A DNA stretch of 64,000 nt from JAVDCA01 sp035293985 (lineage in GTDB: Bacteria > Pseudomonadota > Alphaproteobacteria > Rhizobiales > Xanthobacteraceae), in the NCBI GenBank assembly GCA_035293985.1, contig DATGLS010000004.1, positions 1 to 64,000 on the forward strand. Direction: 5' to 3'. The position numbers and the translations under genes were made by a program. Position 1 is the stretch's first letter. Each line of letters begins with the position of its first letter. Of this stretch, positions 8,140-16,325 are shown piece after piece. Below the pieces are notes generated by a model that had not been told where the DNA came from, ran no database searches, and worked only from the letters and a program-made list of their open reading frames with translations.

Positions 8140-9036
8140 TCACATCTGCGCTGCGATCCGTCCGATTTCGGCAAAGATGGCATTGCGCTCGCCGGCCGGT
8201 ATCGACGGGATTTCGCAGTAGACCGTCGCGAGCATCGGCGCGCGATCCGGCGGCCACAAGGCGGCGATGTCCCCGGCGTTTCCGTGCTTGTCGCCATTGG
8301 TGCCGGTCTTGTCGCCGACGAGCCAATTCTTCGGCACGCCCGCGCGCAGGCGCGCGTCGCCCGTCTTGCAGGCGATCAGCCACGCCGCGAGTTGCGAGCG
8401 CGAGCGACCCGACAGGACGCCGCTGAAGAGAAGCTTGCGCAGGTTCTCCAGCATCGCGTCGGCCGTGGTGGTGTCGCGGACATCGTCCGGGCGATCGTGA
8501 TAGTTGAGCGCGGTTTCGACCCGGTCGAGACGCGAGACGTCGTCGCCGAGCGTGCGGCAGAACGCCGTCCAGCCCGCCGGTCCGCCGAAGCTCGCGAGAA
8601 GCAGGTTCGCGGCGGTGTTGTCGCTCAGGGTGACGGCTGCCTCGCACAGCTCCGCCACCGTCATGCCGGGCGCGCCTGTGCGCGCCCCGGTGACCGGCGA
8701 GTAGCTGGCCTCGACATCCGCCTTCGCGAACGTGATGCGCCGGTCCAGGCTCTCTTGCCCTTTGTCGACGCGCGCGAGGACGAGGGCCGCCGCCAGCGCC
8801 TTGAAGGTGCTGCACATGAGCGTGCGCTCGTTCGCGCGGTGCCGGATGCGCTTGCCGCTCGCGAGATCGAGGATGCTCACATAGATGCGGCCGGGATGCC
8901 GGCGCTCCAGCTCGGCGAGCCTCGCTTCGGCGGGTCGACCCGTCTCGGCGTGCGCTCCGGTCGCGCGCGCCACCAGCGCCGGCACCGCCAGCAAGCTGCC
9001 GGCAAGCGCCCGCCGGCGTGACAACGGTTTTGCCAT
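8140..9036 (-). CDS. Class A beta-lactamase
   Basis: 298 residues from the ATG at 9036, which follows GAAGGA and opens a signal sequence with a twin-arginine-like stretch (SRRRALAGSLLAVPALVA). All class A signatures are present: STFK with the nucleophilic Ser, SDN, the ETALN motif carrying the general-base Glu, and DKTGT. It should be an active periplasmic serine beta-lactamase hydrolysing beta-lactams; the spectrum cannot be read from sequence by eye. The divergent ampR-like regulator next to it is destroyed, so induction is probably lost or altered. Confidence 0.93.
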   Translation of the reverse strand: MAKPLSRRRALAGSLLAVPALVARATGAHAETGRPAEARLAELERRHPGRIYVSILDLASGKRIRHRANERTLMCSTFKALAAALVLARVDKGQESLDRRITFAKADVEASYSPVTGARTGAPGMTVAELCEAAVTLSDNTAANLLLASFGGPAGWTAFCRTLGDDVSRLDRVETALNYHDRPDDVRDTTTADAMLENLRKLLFSGVLSGRSRSQLAAWLIACKTGDARLRAGVPKNWLVGDKTGTNGDKHGNAGDIAALWPPDRAPMLATVYCEIPSIPAGERNAIFAEIGRIAAQM

Positions 9037-9119
9037 GACGTGTCTTCCTTCAGATTGACGAGATCGATGCCGAGCGCGCGCGCCCATGGCGGCAGCAGTT
9101 ACCCTGGACAAACGGCCAT

Positions 9120-9140
9120 TTCTCGGCTCAGACATGAGAA
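9120..9140. promoter_or_regulatory. Possible LysR-type box between bla and the ampR-like remnant
   Basis: TTCTC-N11-GAGAA, an interrupted dyad of the T-N11-A kind that LysR regulators bind, lies between the bla start (9036) and the start of the divergent LysR remnant (9163). This is where AmpR binds in ampR-bla pairs. The site survives although the regulator does not. Confidence 0.45.
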
Positions 9141-9162
9141 AATCTTGGCCTCCAGGCTGTCC

Positions 9163-9430
9163 ATGGAAATCTCCCAGCTCCCGCTCAACGCGCTGCGCGG
9201 CTGGATGTTCGCCTCCTCGCTGACGCTCGTGGAGGCCGCCGCGCGCGGCGTCGGCCTCGCCCTCGTTCCGTCGCCATGTTTCGTCATGAGATCGACTTGG
9301 GAAGGATCGCGCAACCTTTCAGGACGGCCGTGCACGCCGGCGGCTATGGGCTGACGCGCCTGATTCGCCCGCGGAGACGCCCTCGATGAGGGCTTTCCGC
9401 GAATGGATCCTCGCCGAAATGGGCGCCGCC
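9163..9430 (+). pseudogene. Collapsed ampR/gcvA-like LysR regulator
   Basis: The first codons give the family N-terminus SQLPLNALRG, which then joins straight to FASSLTLVEAAARGVGLALVP, a segment from near residue 230 of full-length proteins. Roughly 200 codons, including the HTH and most of the ligand domain, are missing. After VPSPCF the frame shifts to HEIDLGRIAQPFRTAVHAGG, and a second shift recovers SMRAFREWILAEMG. All pieces are in order, so this is one gene ruined by an internal deletion and two frameshifts. Divergent from bla, as ampR genes are. Confidence 0.75.
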
Positions 9431-9437
9431 CGCGCCG

Positions 9438-10316
9438 TCAATGCAACGTTTCGGCGACGCGCTTGAGCTTGTCGGGATTGCGCGTGACGTAGACGGCGAC
9501 GACCCGATCATTCTCGATCTGCAGGGCGGTGGTTTGCAGAACCTCGCCGCCTTCCATGGTGACGAAGCCCGGCAGGCCGTTGACGAAGCCATAGCGCACG
9601 AGGCGGGATCGGTTCGCGGCGAACACCGGCGCAAATCGTTCGAACAGACCCATCGCACCGTCGATCCCGATGACGGGTGCGCCGTGCGCCGTCGCCTTGC
9701 CGCCGCCGTCGGCGTAGACGGCGACGTCTGCGGCAAGCAACCCGCGCAAGCGGTCCATCTCGCCGTCTCGTGACGCGGCGAAGAACGCTTCCGCGATCTC
9801 CAGGCCTCGTTGCTTCGGCACCGGATAGCGCGGACGATCGGCGCGCACGTGGGCGCGGGCGCGGCTGGCGAGTTGCCGACATGCCGCCGGGTCTCGTTCG
9901 ATCGTGGCCGCGACCTCGTCGAAATCGAGACCGAACACGTCGTGAAGCAGAAAGGCGGCACGCTCCAGCGGCGACAGACGATCCAGCGCCATCAACAGCG
10001 GCAAGGTGACGTCGTCCGCGCCTTCCTCTCCCGATTCGACGACGGGCTCCGGCAGCCAAGTGCCGACATAGTGCTCGCGCTCGCGGCGCATTGACCTCAG
10101 GCGGTCGAGACACAGGCGCGTAACGACTCTGCGCAAGAACGCCGCCGGCTCGCGCACGGATTTGCGATCGACATCGAGCCAGCGCAGAAACGCGTCTTGC
10201 ACCACGTCTTCCGCATCCGCGACCGAGCCGAGCATGCGGTAAGCGACACGGATCAGGCCCGGCCGCAGCGGACCGAACACAGCGGCGGCGTCCTGGTGGG
10301 GCGTCCGTTCCATCAC
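9438..10316 (-). CDS. ECF41-type (SigJ-like) RNA polymerase sigma factor
   Basis: 292 residues. Region 2 (LIRVAYRMLGSVADAEDVVQDAFLRWL) and region 4 (LSPLERAAFLLHDVFGLDFDEVAATIERDPAACRQLASRARAHV) are followed by a SnoaL-like C-terminal domain of about 110 residues. That domain carries the two ECF41 hallmarks, DGGGK and NPDKL, which in studied members tune sigma activity in place of an anti-sigma factor. Its ATG overlaps the SnoaL gene stop (ATGA). A consensus ECF41 promoter lies at the head of this operon (12206-12232), so it very likely drives its own transcription. Confidence 0.95.
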   Translation of the reverse strand: MMERTPHQDAAAVFGPLRPGLIRVAYRMLGSVADAEDVVQDAFLRWLDVDRKSVREPAAFLRRVVTRLCLDRLRSMRREREHYVGTWLPEPVVESGEEGADDVTLPLLMALDRLSPLERAAFLLHDVFGLDFDEVAATIERDPAACRQLASRARAHVRADRPRYPVPKQRGLEIAEAFFAASRDGEMDRLRGLLAADVAVYADGGGKATAHGAPVIGIDGAMGLFERFAPVFAANRSRLVRYGFVNGLPGFVTMEGGEVLQTTALQIENDRVVAVYVTRNPDKLKRVAETLH

Positions 10317-10837
10317 GCCGCCTCGCCCGGCGCGCCGGCGGCCGGGAACAGCACCGTCGGGTCGCCGTCCATCCAGACGTTCTCGATATTCATCTCATCG
10401 ATGACCCACCGGCGCCCATGCCGTGACATCTTCATCGCATAGATGTTCTTGAGAAGCAGATGGCGGCTATGATCGCCGATCGGCAAATGCTGCGCTTCCA
10501 CCAGCGCGAACAGGACGGCTGTTTCACCATCGAAGGAGACGATGCGCGGATTTGTGACCGAGTGGGTCGTGTCGAGACCGCCGACGGCGGAGAAGACCGT
10601 ATCGGTGATGGTTTCCCGGCCTCGGAAGATCGGTAATGTGATTCCGAGCCGCCCCGCCGGCTGTGTGAAATCCAGCGCGGCATCGGCCGAGAAGGCCGAT
10701 TCGAAGAGTGCGCGATCGTCCAGGTCCTGCCCGGCGGCGAAGCGATAGAGCGCATCGACGATCTCGGCGCGGTCCTGCGGCGGGACCACCAAATCGTCTG
10801 TCGAGGAGGTCGGTTCTGATTTCATCGGCTCGTTCAA
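10313..10837 (-). CDS. SnoaL-like protein, middle gene of the ECF41 operon
   Basis: 174 residues. The SnoaL_4-type fold is visible: IVDALYRFAAGQDLDDRALFESAFSADAALDFTQPAG, then THSVTNPRIVSFDGETAVLFALVEAQHL and a final GRRWVIDEMNIENVWMDGD. ECF41 sigma genes are usually linked to small oxidoreductases, epimerases or carboxymuconolactone decarboxylases; here this protein and the NADH dehydrogenase-like gene take that place. The substrate is unknown. It is translationally coupled to the sigma factor by a four-base overlap. Confidence 0.88.
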   Translation of the reverse strand: MNEPMKSEPTSSTDDLVVPPQDRAEIVDALYRFAAGQDLDDRALFESAFSADAALDFTQPAGRLGITLPIFRGRETITDTVFSAVGGLDTTHSVTNPRIVSFDGETAVLFALVEAQHLPIGDHSRHLLLKNIYAMKMSRHGRRWVIDEMNIENVWMDGDPTVLFPAAGAPGEAA

Positions 10838-10904
10838 GTCGTCGAGTGGATCGATTCAGTGGCCCGGTCCGCGATCAGCGTCCTCGCAATCACCGCAGGA
10901 TCGA

Positions 10905-12134
10905 TCAGCTCGCCTTCGGTGGAACGGGTTCTGGACCGGCTTCGGTGCCGTCGACCCGCCCGGCTCGTGCGGCCAGATCGATGCTCGAGCTTGCCAGCAA
11001 CGCGTCGGCTGTGCCACCGGCGGGCGGATAGATGATCTGCGTGTTGATCAGCCGCTTCACCGCCTTTCCCTCTTCGCCGGTCTTCTCGACCAGGCGTTCC
11101 CAGCCTTGCGTAAGGACCGCGCCGGAGCGACCGAGATCGAGGCACGTCACATAGCGCAACTGCGCATAGGGCACCGGCGGCAGGCCGAGCAGATCGCGCG
11201 CCGCGTTCTCGCCGGCGACGCGGCCGAGCTGGTTCGCGTGCTGGCACGACTGCAGCGTCCGATGGCCGTCGCCGGTATCCGCCGACGCGGCATCGCCGGC
11301 AACGAAGATGCCCAGCGCGGCCGGCGCCGCGAGCGCGGCGTCGACGACGACCCGGCCCAACCGGTCCCGCTCGCCGGGAACCTGGGCCGCAAATGGCGCC
11401 GCCGCCATGCCGGTTGCGAGCACCACGGCGTCGGCGACGGTCGCGCTCCCGTCGGCGAAGCTCACGCGGTCTGCCGCCAAGGCCTGCACGCTCGCGCCGA
11501 GGCGCAGCTCGACATTGGCGGCCGCGAGCGCCGCCTCGATTTCGGCCCGCGGCCCCGGGCCGAGCTCCGGCCCAACGGTCTCGGCGCGATCGATCAGGAC
11601 GATGCGGGCGCCCTCGGCCGCCCCCGCGGCGCCGTGCGCCGCGAGCCGGTCGCGCAGCTCGAGAACGAGCTCGATGCCGGTGAAGCCGGCACCGATGACG
11701 ACGATCGTCGGCGCGGCGACGTTGGCGGCAATCTCGCGCAGGCGGCGGTCGAAGGCGATCGCGTCCGCCTGAGTGTCGACCGAAAAGGCCGTTTCAGCGC
11801 CCGGGACCGGCGGCCGACGCATGCGGCTGCCGGTCGCGACGACCAGGCGATCATATGCGAGACGGTCGCCGGCGGCGAGCGTCACGGCTCTTGCGGTGGT
11901 GTCGAGCCCCGCCGCCTCGCCGCGCACGAAGTTCACGCCGACCTTGCGCAGGAGCGGTAGGACGTCGACCGCGAGTGTCTCGGGCTTTGCCTCATAGAGG
12001 CGTGGCCGGATGACGAGCGCGGGCTCGGGCGATACCAGGGTTACGTCGACTTCCGGGCCAGCGACTCGCCTGGCCGCGACCGCGGCCCAGAAGCCGGCAA
12101 AACCGCCGCCGATGATCAATATCGTGTCAGGCAT
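10905..12134 (-). CDS. FAD-dependent NADH dehydrogenase-like oxidoreductase
   Basis: 409 residues. The ATG at 12134 follows GGAAGGAGAC and starts MPDTILIIGGGFAGFWAA, the FAD-binding fold; an upstream in-frame ATG at 12233 lies before the promoter and is rejected. The second dinucleotide fold is VVIGAGFTGIELVLEL, and the FAD ribityl contact is IFVAGDAASA. The overall plan is that of type II NADH dehydrogenases and related quinone reductases. First gene of the ECF41 operon, with a consensus promoter 70-100 bp upstream. A paralogue is at 21605-22936. Confidence 0.92.
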   Translation of the reverse strand: MPDTILIIGGGFAGFWAAVAARRVAGPEVDVTLVSPEPALVIRPRLYEAKPETLAVDVLPLLRKVGVNFVRGEAAGLDTTARAVTLAAGDRLAYDRLVVATGSRMRRPPVPGAETAFSVDTQADAIAFDRRLREIAANVAAPTIVVIGAGFTGIELVLELRDRLAAHGAAGAAEGARIVLIDRAETVGPELGPGPRAEIEAALAAANVELRLGASVQALAADRVSFADGSATVADAVVLATGMAAAPFAAQVPGERDRLGRVVVDAALAAPAALGIFVAGDAASADTGDGHRTLQSCQHANQLGRVAGENAARDLLGLPPVPYAQLRYVTCLDLGRSGAVLTQGWERLVEKTGEEGKAVKRLINTQIIYPPAGGTADALLASSSIDLAARAGRVDGTEAGPEPVPPKAS

Positions 12135-12205
12135 GATGTCTCCTTCCGCGCGCGCCGTCCCGGCGCGCATCCGCCGCGTGATGGTGAGGGGATTTCTGGA
12201 GACAT

Positions 12206-12232
12206 GACGAAGCGGAAACGCGGCTTGTGACA
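12206..12232 (-). promoter_or_regulatory. ECF41-dependent promoter
   Basis: Read on the minus strand, TGTCACA (12232-12226) is followed after exactly 16 bases by CGTC (12209-12206). This is the -35/-10 pair known for ECF41 sigma factors. It points at the oxidoreductase-SnoaL-sigma operon that contains an ECF41 gene, so it should be the autoregulated promoter. Confidence 0.82.
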
Positions 12233-12386
12233 TCGACCGCGAAATTTTCCGACCTGTACGAGATCTCGGAGGAGCTCAGCGCGGCAGTGCCATCGATATC
12301 AATTGCGGCCGCGCGACGAGCTCCCGCGTCCAATTTTGCCAGCGTCGGTTCGAAATTTCACCGGAGGCTCGGCATCGTCATGACGA

Positions 12387-12450
12387 GCGAGGCTGAGCAA
12401 TCGATGCGCAATCTCATGCGCCCGTGGGGCGGGATTGCTCGCTTCGCTCG
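12387..12450. repeat. Imperfect palindromic repeat
   Basis: GCGAGGCTGAGCAATC pairs with GATTGCTCGCTTCGC across about 30 bp downstream of the autotransporter stop. Elements built on GAGCAATC/GATTGCTC are common between genes in this group of bacteria. It may also end the autotransporter transcript, though no T-run follows. Confidence 0.5.
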
Positions 12451-12481
12451 CAAGGACGGCGGCCCATCGCGGGGCGTGCCC

Positions 12482-15400
12482 TCACCACCGGTAACGCAGC
12501 GTGCCGATGCCGGCATAGGTCTGCGCGCCGGCCGCGAGCTCGCCCTCGAATTTCGCGCCCAACGTCCATTGCGGCGTGAGGAAGAGCTGCGCCGCCGCGG
12601 TGGTGAGCGCGGAGTCGCGCGGCACCGGCGCGCCGTTGACCGTGAAGCTCGCGCCGGGGAGCGCCTGGAAAGCCGCGCTCAGCGCCGGGTTGCTGACGAA
12701 GTCGTGGGCCCAGGCGAGGCGGCCTGACAGCACCAGCGGCATGCTCCCAAGCAAGGTCGGCGCGTCGAAGCGTGAGCCGAGCTCGGTGCGCACGTCGGTT
12801 GCGTTCATCGCCGCGACGTTGAGCCCGAAGCCGCCGCCGGTCTGGTCGGTCTCGCCGTAGGCCGGCGTCTTGAAATCCTGGAGCTGGACGGCGCCATAGG
12901 GCGTCACGCCCAGGGTCGGCAGCACGGCGACGCGATAGCCCCCTTCGACGCGCGCCCCATAGCCCTGCCCGACGAAGTCCGCCTTGAGCTGATCGCCTAA
13001 TGCGAAGCGGCTGGTGGTGAACCAGTGATTGCTGAAAGAGAGTGCGCCGGCGACATAGGCCGGGCCGAACCGCGAGATGCCGTAGGCGCCGACCTGCAGC
13101 GCGTCGCTGCGTCCGGTGCCGAGCGCGTTCGCGAGGCTCCAACTGGTGCCGGCGCCCGCGAGCGCGAAACCGACGCTCGTGTCCGCCGTCACGCGATAAT
13201 CCATGCCGCCCGCAAAGCCATAGGTGCTCGCCGTGATGTTGCTCGATCCGGCCACCGCATTGCCATTGGCAGTGTTGGCGCCGCCATAGGCCGAGCCCCA
13301 GGCGCTCCAGCGCTGCGCGAAGCTCGGGGGCGGCGCCTTGGTCAGGATTGCCGCATAGGCGCGCGCGACGTCGGGCGGCAGGCTGGTCTGCTCGTCCGGC
13401 GCGAAACCGAGCCCTGGCCCGACGCCGCTGCTGTTGCCGCGCCCATTGGCGAATGGATCGAGCATCAGGTCGAGAAACTCGTTGGTCAACTGAAACGCCG
13501 CGTGCTCGGCGCCGGTCGCGACCTCGCCGTCGAATTGCGGCAGCCCGGAGCCGCTCAGCGCAAACAGGGGCAGGAAATTCGCCGGCAGCGTGCCGCCGGA
13601 ATTGAAGAAATTGTCGATCGCGCTCGCGACATTCTGCTGGTTCTGATTGAGGCCACCCCCGCCGCCGAGGTTGGCCGTGAGGTTCAACAGCACGTCGGTC
13701 GACGTGTAGGTGAGCGTGCCGCCGAAGCCCGGCGCATTGAGCGCCGTGAAGCCGGTGAACTGGCCGCTGCGGCTCCCGAGATCGAGGACATCGTAGGTGG
13801 TCTTGCCGTTGTAGAGACCGGGCGCCAGGAACCCTTGCACCACGCCGTTGAGCGTCGCGGTGCCCACGACCGTGGCGCGCGATGCCGTGGTCGGGTTCAG
13901 GTTCACCAGATAGGCCGCCCCCGGCGCAAAGGTGAGGTTGCTGTCGATGGTCATCACCGTGCCCGGCGTGCCGGGCGTCCCGGGCGCGAGCGTGCCGCCC
14001 GCATTGACGTTGACCGACGCGAACGTGCCGGTGCCGGCGAGCGTTCCGCCATTGACGTTCCAGGCCTGCGCCTGGCTGAACGTCCCGGTCGTGTTCCACA
14101 CGCCGCTCACGACATTGAAGGTGGTGAAGCCTTGATACTGCGGGCCGATGGTCGACAGATTGAAATTGCCCGAGCCGTTGCCGCCGAGTTGGAATGTGTC
14201 GGCGCCGGCGCCGACCACGTTGCCCTGAATGTTGAAGCCCGGCCCGAGCGTGAGCGTGTTCGTGCCTGAGGCGAATGCAATGGCCGTGCCGCCCGTGCCG
14301 ATGATGGTGCCGGAGTCGAAGACGCTGACCGACGGCTGGCTGACCAGGACAATGCCGGCAGCAGCCGAGATGGTGCCCGTATTGCTGATGCCGCCGCCGA
14401 AAGTGGCGACGCTGCCCACGCCAATTCCGGTCCCAACCGCCGAGATCGTGCCGCCATTGATGATGCTGCCCGCGAAGGTCGAGATACCAACGATGACGAT
14501 GCCGCCCGCACTCGTTGCGATAATCTTGCCGGTGTTGATGACGCCACCGCCGAAGGCCGCAACGTTATCGACGATAATACCGTTCTGGCCCGTTATCGTG
14601 CCGTTGCTGCTGACATTGCCGCCAAAGGTCGAGATGGATCCGACCCCGATGCCCAACGACGTGGCCGAGCTGACCGACCCGGTGTTGGTGATGCCGCCCG
14701 CAAAGGTCGAGATGAGGACGACCTCGACACCTTGGGAATGGGCCGTGATCGTACCGCCATTGCTGATGCTGCCCGCGAAGGTCGACATGGCGCCGATGAA
14801 CATGCCGACGCGGGCGCTCGAGCTGATCGTGCCGGCGTTGGTGACGCTACCGCCGAAGGTCGAGATGTTGCCCAGAATAAAGCCGGTGCTGTGAGCCGAG
14901 ATCGTGCCGTTATTGCTGACGTTGCCGGCAAAAAACGACATCGTCCGGACCGAGATGCCGTTCGCGTTGGCCGTGATCGAGCCGGTGTTGGTGATGCCGT
15001 TGAGGAAGGTCGTAATGCCGATCACCGAAATCCCGGTCGCCTGCCCCCCGGTGCCAGGCGCCGAGATCGTCCCGGCGTTGCTGATATTGCCGCCGAAAGT
15101 CGAAACGCCGACGACGAAAATGCCGTCGCCGCTGTGTGACGTGATGCTGCCCGCATTGGTGACGCCGCCGCCGAAGCTCGTGACGGTGCCAACAAAAATG
15201 CCCGTGCCGTGTGCCGCGATCGTGCCGGTGCTGGCGTTGCTGATATTGCCGGTGAAGGCCGACAGCCCCTCGACGACAATACCGATGCCGGCGCCCGCAC
15301 TGATTGTGCCGGTGTTGGCAACGCTGCCGGTGAAGGTCGAGACGGCACCGATAAGAAGGCCAGTGCCGTGAACCGCTATCGTGCCGTTGTTGCTGACGTC

Positions 15401-15925
15401 GCCGGCGAACGTCGAAACGAATTCGATGCCGATGCCCTCGCCCGATTGAATCGTGCCATTATTGGTGAGACCGCCGCCGAACGTCGTAAGGTTGCCGACG
15501 ACGATGCCTGCGCTCTTGGCCGACAGCGCACTGCTGTTGGTGATTCCGCCGGTGACCAAAGCATTTGTGACCTCGATACCGACACCGGCTACACCGGCGG
15601 ACCCGGGCGCGGCGATGGACCCGGCATTGATGATCGCGCCGTTGATCGTGCTGTTGTTGATCGTAATGCCGATGTTGGTAGGAAACGCCGCGCCGGCGTT
15701 GATGGTGCCGGTCGCCGTGTTGGTGACGTCGCCGGTTACCGTCGAGCTCTGAATGTTGATGCAGTTGATCGCGCCGGAATTGGGCACCGGCCCGGTCGAA
15801 ATGCCGACATCGTTGATGCCGCAGGTGCCGGCCAGCGCCGGCGCTCCGCCGCCGACGAGCAGCGCCGCGATCGAGGACGAGGCGAGCAGCAACCCCCCTC
15901 TGCGGCGGCCGATGCGTATTTGCAT
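12482..15925 (-). CDS. Repeat-rich autotransporter (type Va secretion)
   Basis: 1147 residues from the ATG at 15925. A signal peptide (LLLASSSIAALLVGGGAPALAG) leads into a passenger of about 15 tandem units near 32 residues each, of the pattern STFxGxVxNxGTIxxxxxGIxV, as expected for a long right-handed beta-helix. From about residue 870 an autotransporter beta-barrel follows (RWSAWGSAYGG to the terminal TLRYRW with a C-terminal aromatic). It should be exported by Sec and pass the outer membrane by its own barrel. The role (adhesion, aggregation) is inferred only from the type. No partner genes are adjacent. Confidence 0.93.
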   Translation of the reverse strand: MQIRIGRRRGGLLLASSSIAALLVGGGAPALAGTCGINDVGISTGPVPNSGAINCINIQSSTVTGDVTNTATGTINAGAAFPTNIGITINNSTINGAIINAGSIAAPGSAGVAGVGIEVTNALVTGGITNSSALSAKSAGIVVGNLTTFGGGLTNNGTIQSGEGIGIEFVSTFAGDVSNNGTIAVHGTGLLIGAVSTFTGSVANTGTISAGAGIGIVVEGLSAFTGNISNASTGTIAAHGTGIFVGTVTSFGGGVTNAGSITSHSGDGIFVVGVSTFGGNISNAGTISAPGTGGQATGISVIGITTFLNGITNTGSITANANGISVRTMSFFAGNVSNNGTISAHSTGFILGNISTFGGSVTNAGTISSSARVGMFIGAMSTFAGSISNGGTITAHSQGVEVVLISTFAGGITNTGSVSSATSLGIGVGSISTFGGNVSSNGTITGQNGIIVDNVAAFGGGVINTGKIIATSAGGIVIVGISTFAGSIINGGTISAVGTGIGVGSVATFGGGISNTGTISAAAGIVLVSQPSVSVFDSGTIIGTGGTAIAFASGTNTLTLGPGFNIQGNVVGAGADTFQLGGNGSGNFNLSTIGPQYQGFTTFNVVSGVWNTTGTFSQAQAWNVNGGTLAGTGTFASVNVNAGGTLAPGTPGTPGTVMTIDSNLTFAPGAAYLVNLNPTTASRATVVGTATLNGVVQGFLAPGLYNGKTTYDVLDLGSRSGQFTGFTALNAPGFGGTLTYTSTDVLLNLTANLGGGGGLNQNQQNVASAIDNFFNSGGTLPANFLPLFALSGSGLPQFDGEVATGAEHAAFQLTNEFLDLMLDPFANGRGNSSGVGPGLGFAPDEQTSLPPDVARAYAAILTKAPPPSFAQRWSAWGSAYGGANTANGNAVAGSSNITASTYGFAGGMDYRVTADTSVGFALAGAGTSWSLANALGTGRSDALQVGAYGISRFGPAYVAGALSFSNHWFTTSRFALGDQLKADFVGQGYGARVEGGYRVAVLPTLGVTPYGAVQLQDFKTPAYGETDQTGGGFGLNVAAMNATDVRTELGSRFDAPTLLGSMPLVLSGRLAWAHDFVSNPALSAAFQALPGASFTVNGAPVPRDSALTTAAAQLFLTPQWTLGAKFEGELAAGAQTYAGIGTLRYRW
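14380..15496 (-). repeat. Tandem 90-100 bp repeats inside the autotransporter gene
   Basis: The passenger-coding DNA repeats a unit of about 96 bp some 15 times; each carries a GTCGAGA or similar core (STF) and a GGTGTTG/ATTGCTG core (TN.G or SN.G). Copies have diverged, but the order of alternating GGGVTNTG and GSISNGG types suggests duplication in pairs. Confidence 0.75.
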
Positions 15926-16190
15926 TGCAACGCTTCCCTCGCTCAACTCATGGCAGCAACGGGCCGCGCCGCTGCGTTGCGGCTGGCCGCCTCACCCCAC
16001 CACGCTGCGAGAGACGGCACTTTGCCGAGCGTCCCATTCGCGGGAACGGCAAGAAAAACGACCGGGTCCTGTGGCCGATCGGCAACAGCTGGTCCGCGAG
16101 CGGCACTCCATTTAGGGATTTGGCGCGGGTGCAATGTGTAGTCTTGTCGTCACATAACTGAGGTGCCATGGATCGCGTGGGTGTGGCCGC

Positions 16191-16325
16191 ATGACTGAGA
16201 TGAATGCCGATGACGGAATGCGCGACGAGGGCACGAGCGAGTGGCGCAAGCTCCACCAACCCGCCTGCAGGGCCATGACCATCCCAGCGACCATCCCAAC
16301 GACCATCCCGACGGCCATCCAATGA
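16191..16325 (+). CDS. Possible 44-codon leader ORF overlapping the AraC gene start
   Basis: An ORF beginning MTEMNADDGMRDEG ends ATCCAATGA, so its TGA overlaps the AraC ATG (ATGA). The last third is made by 12-bp tandem repeats, giving (TIPT)n. The overlap would allow translational coupling. There is no strong ribosome site and no known family, so it may be a chance frame. Confidence 0.25.
   Translation: MTEMNADDGMRDEGTSEWRKLHQPACRAMTIPATIPTTIPTAIQ
16277..16324 (+). repeat. 12-bp tandem repeat, four copies
   Basis: Units GACCATCCCAGC, GACCATCCCAAC, GACCATCCCGAC and GGCCATCCAATG run directly into the AraC start codon. The last copy supplies the ATG itself. Confidence 0.85.

Noticed and set aside
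12414..14099. A 561-codon open frame inside the autotransporter gene
   Set aside because: It is a shifted-frame shadow rich in Arg/Gly, caused by high GC; the autotransporter frame carries the signal peptide, repeats and barrel.
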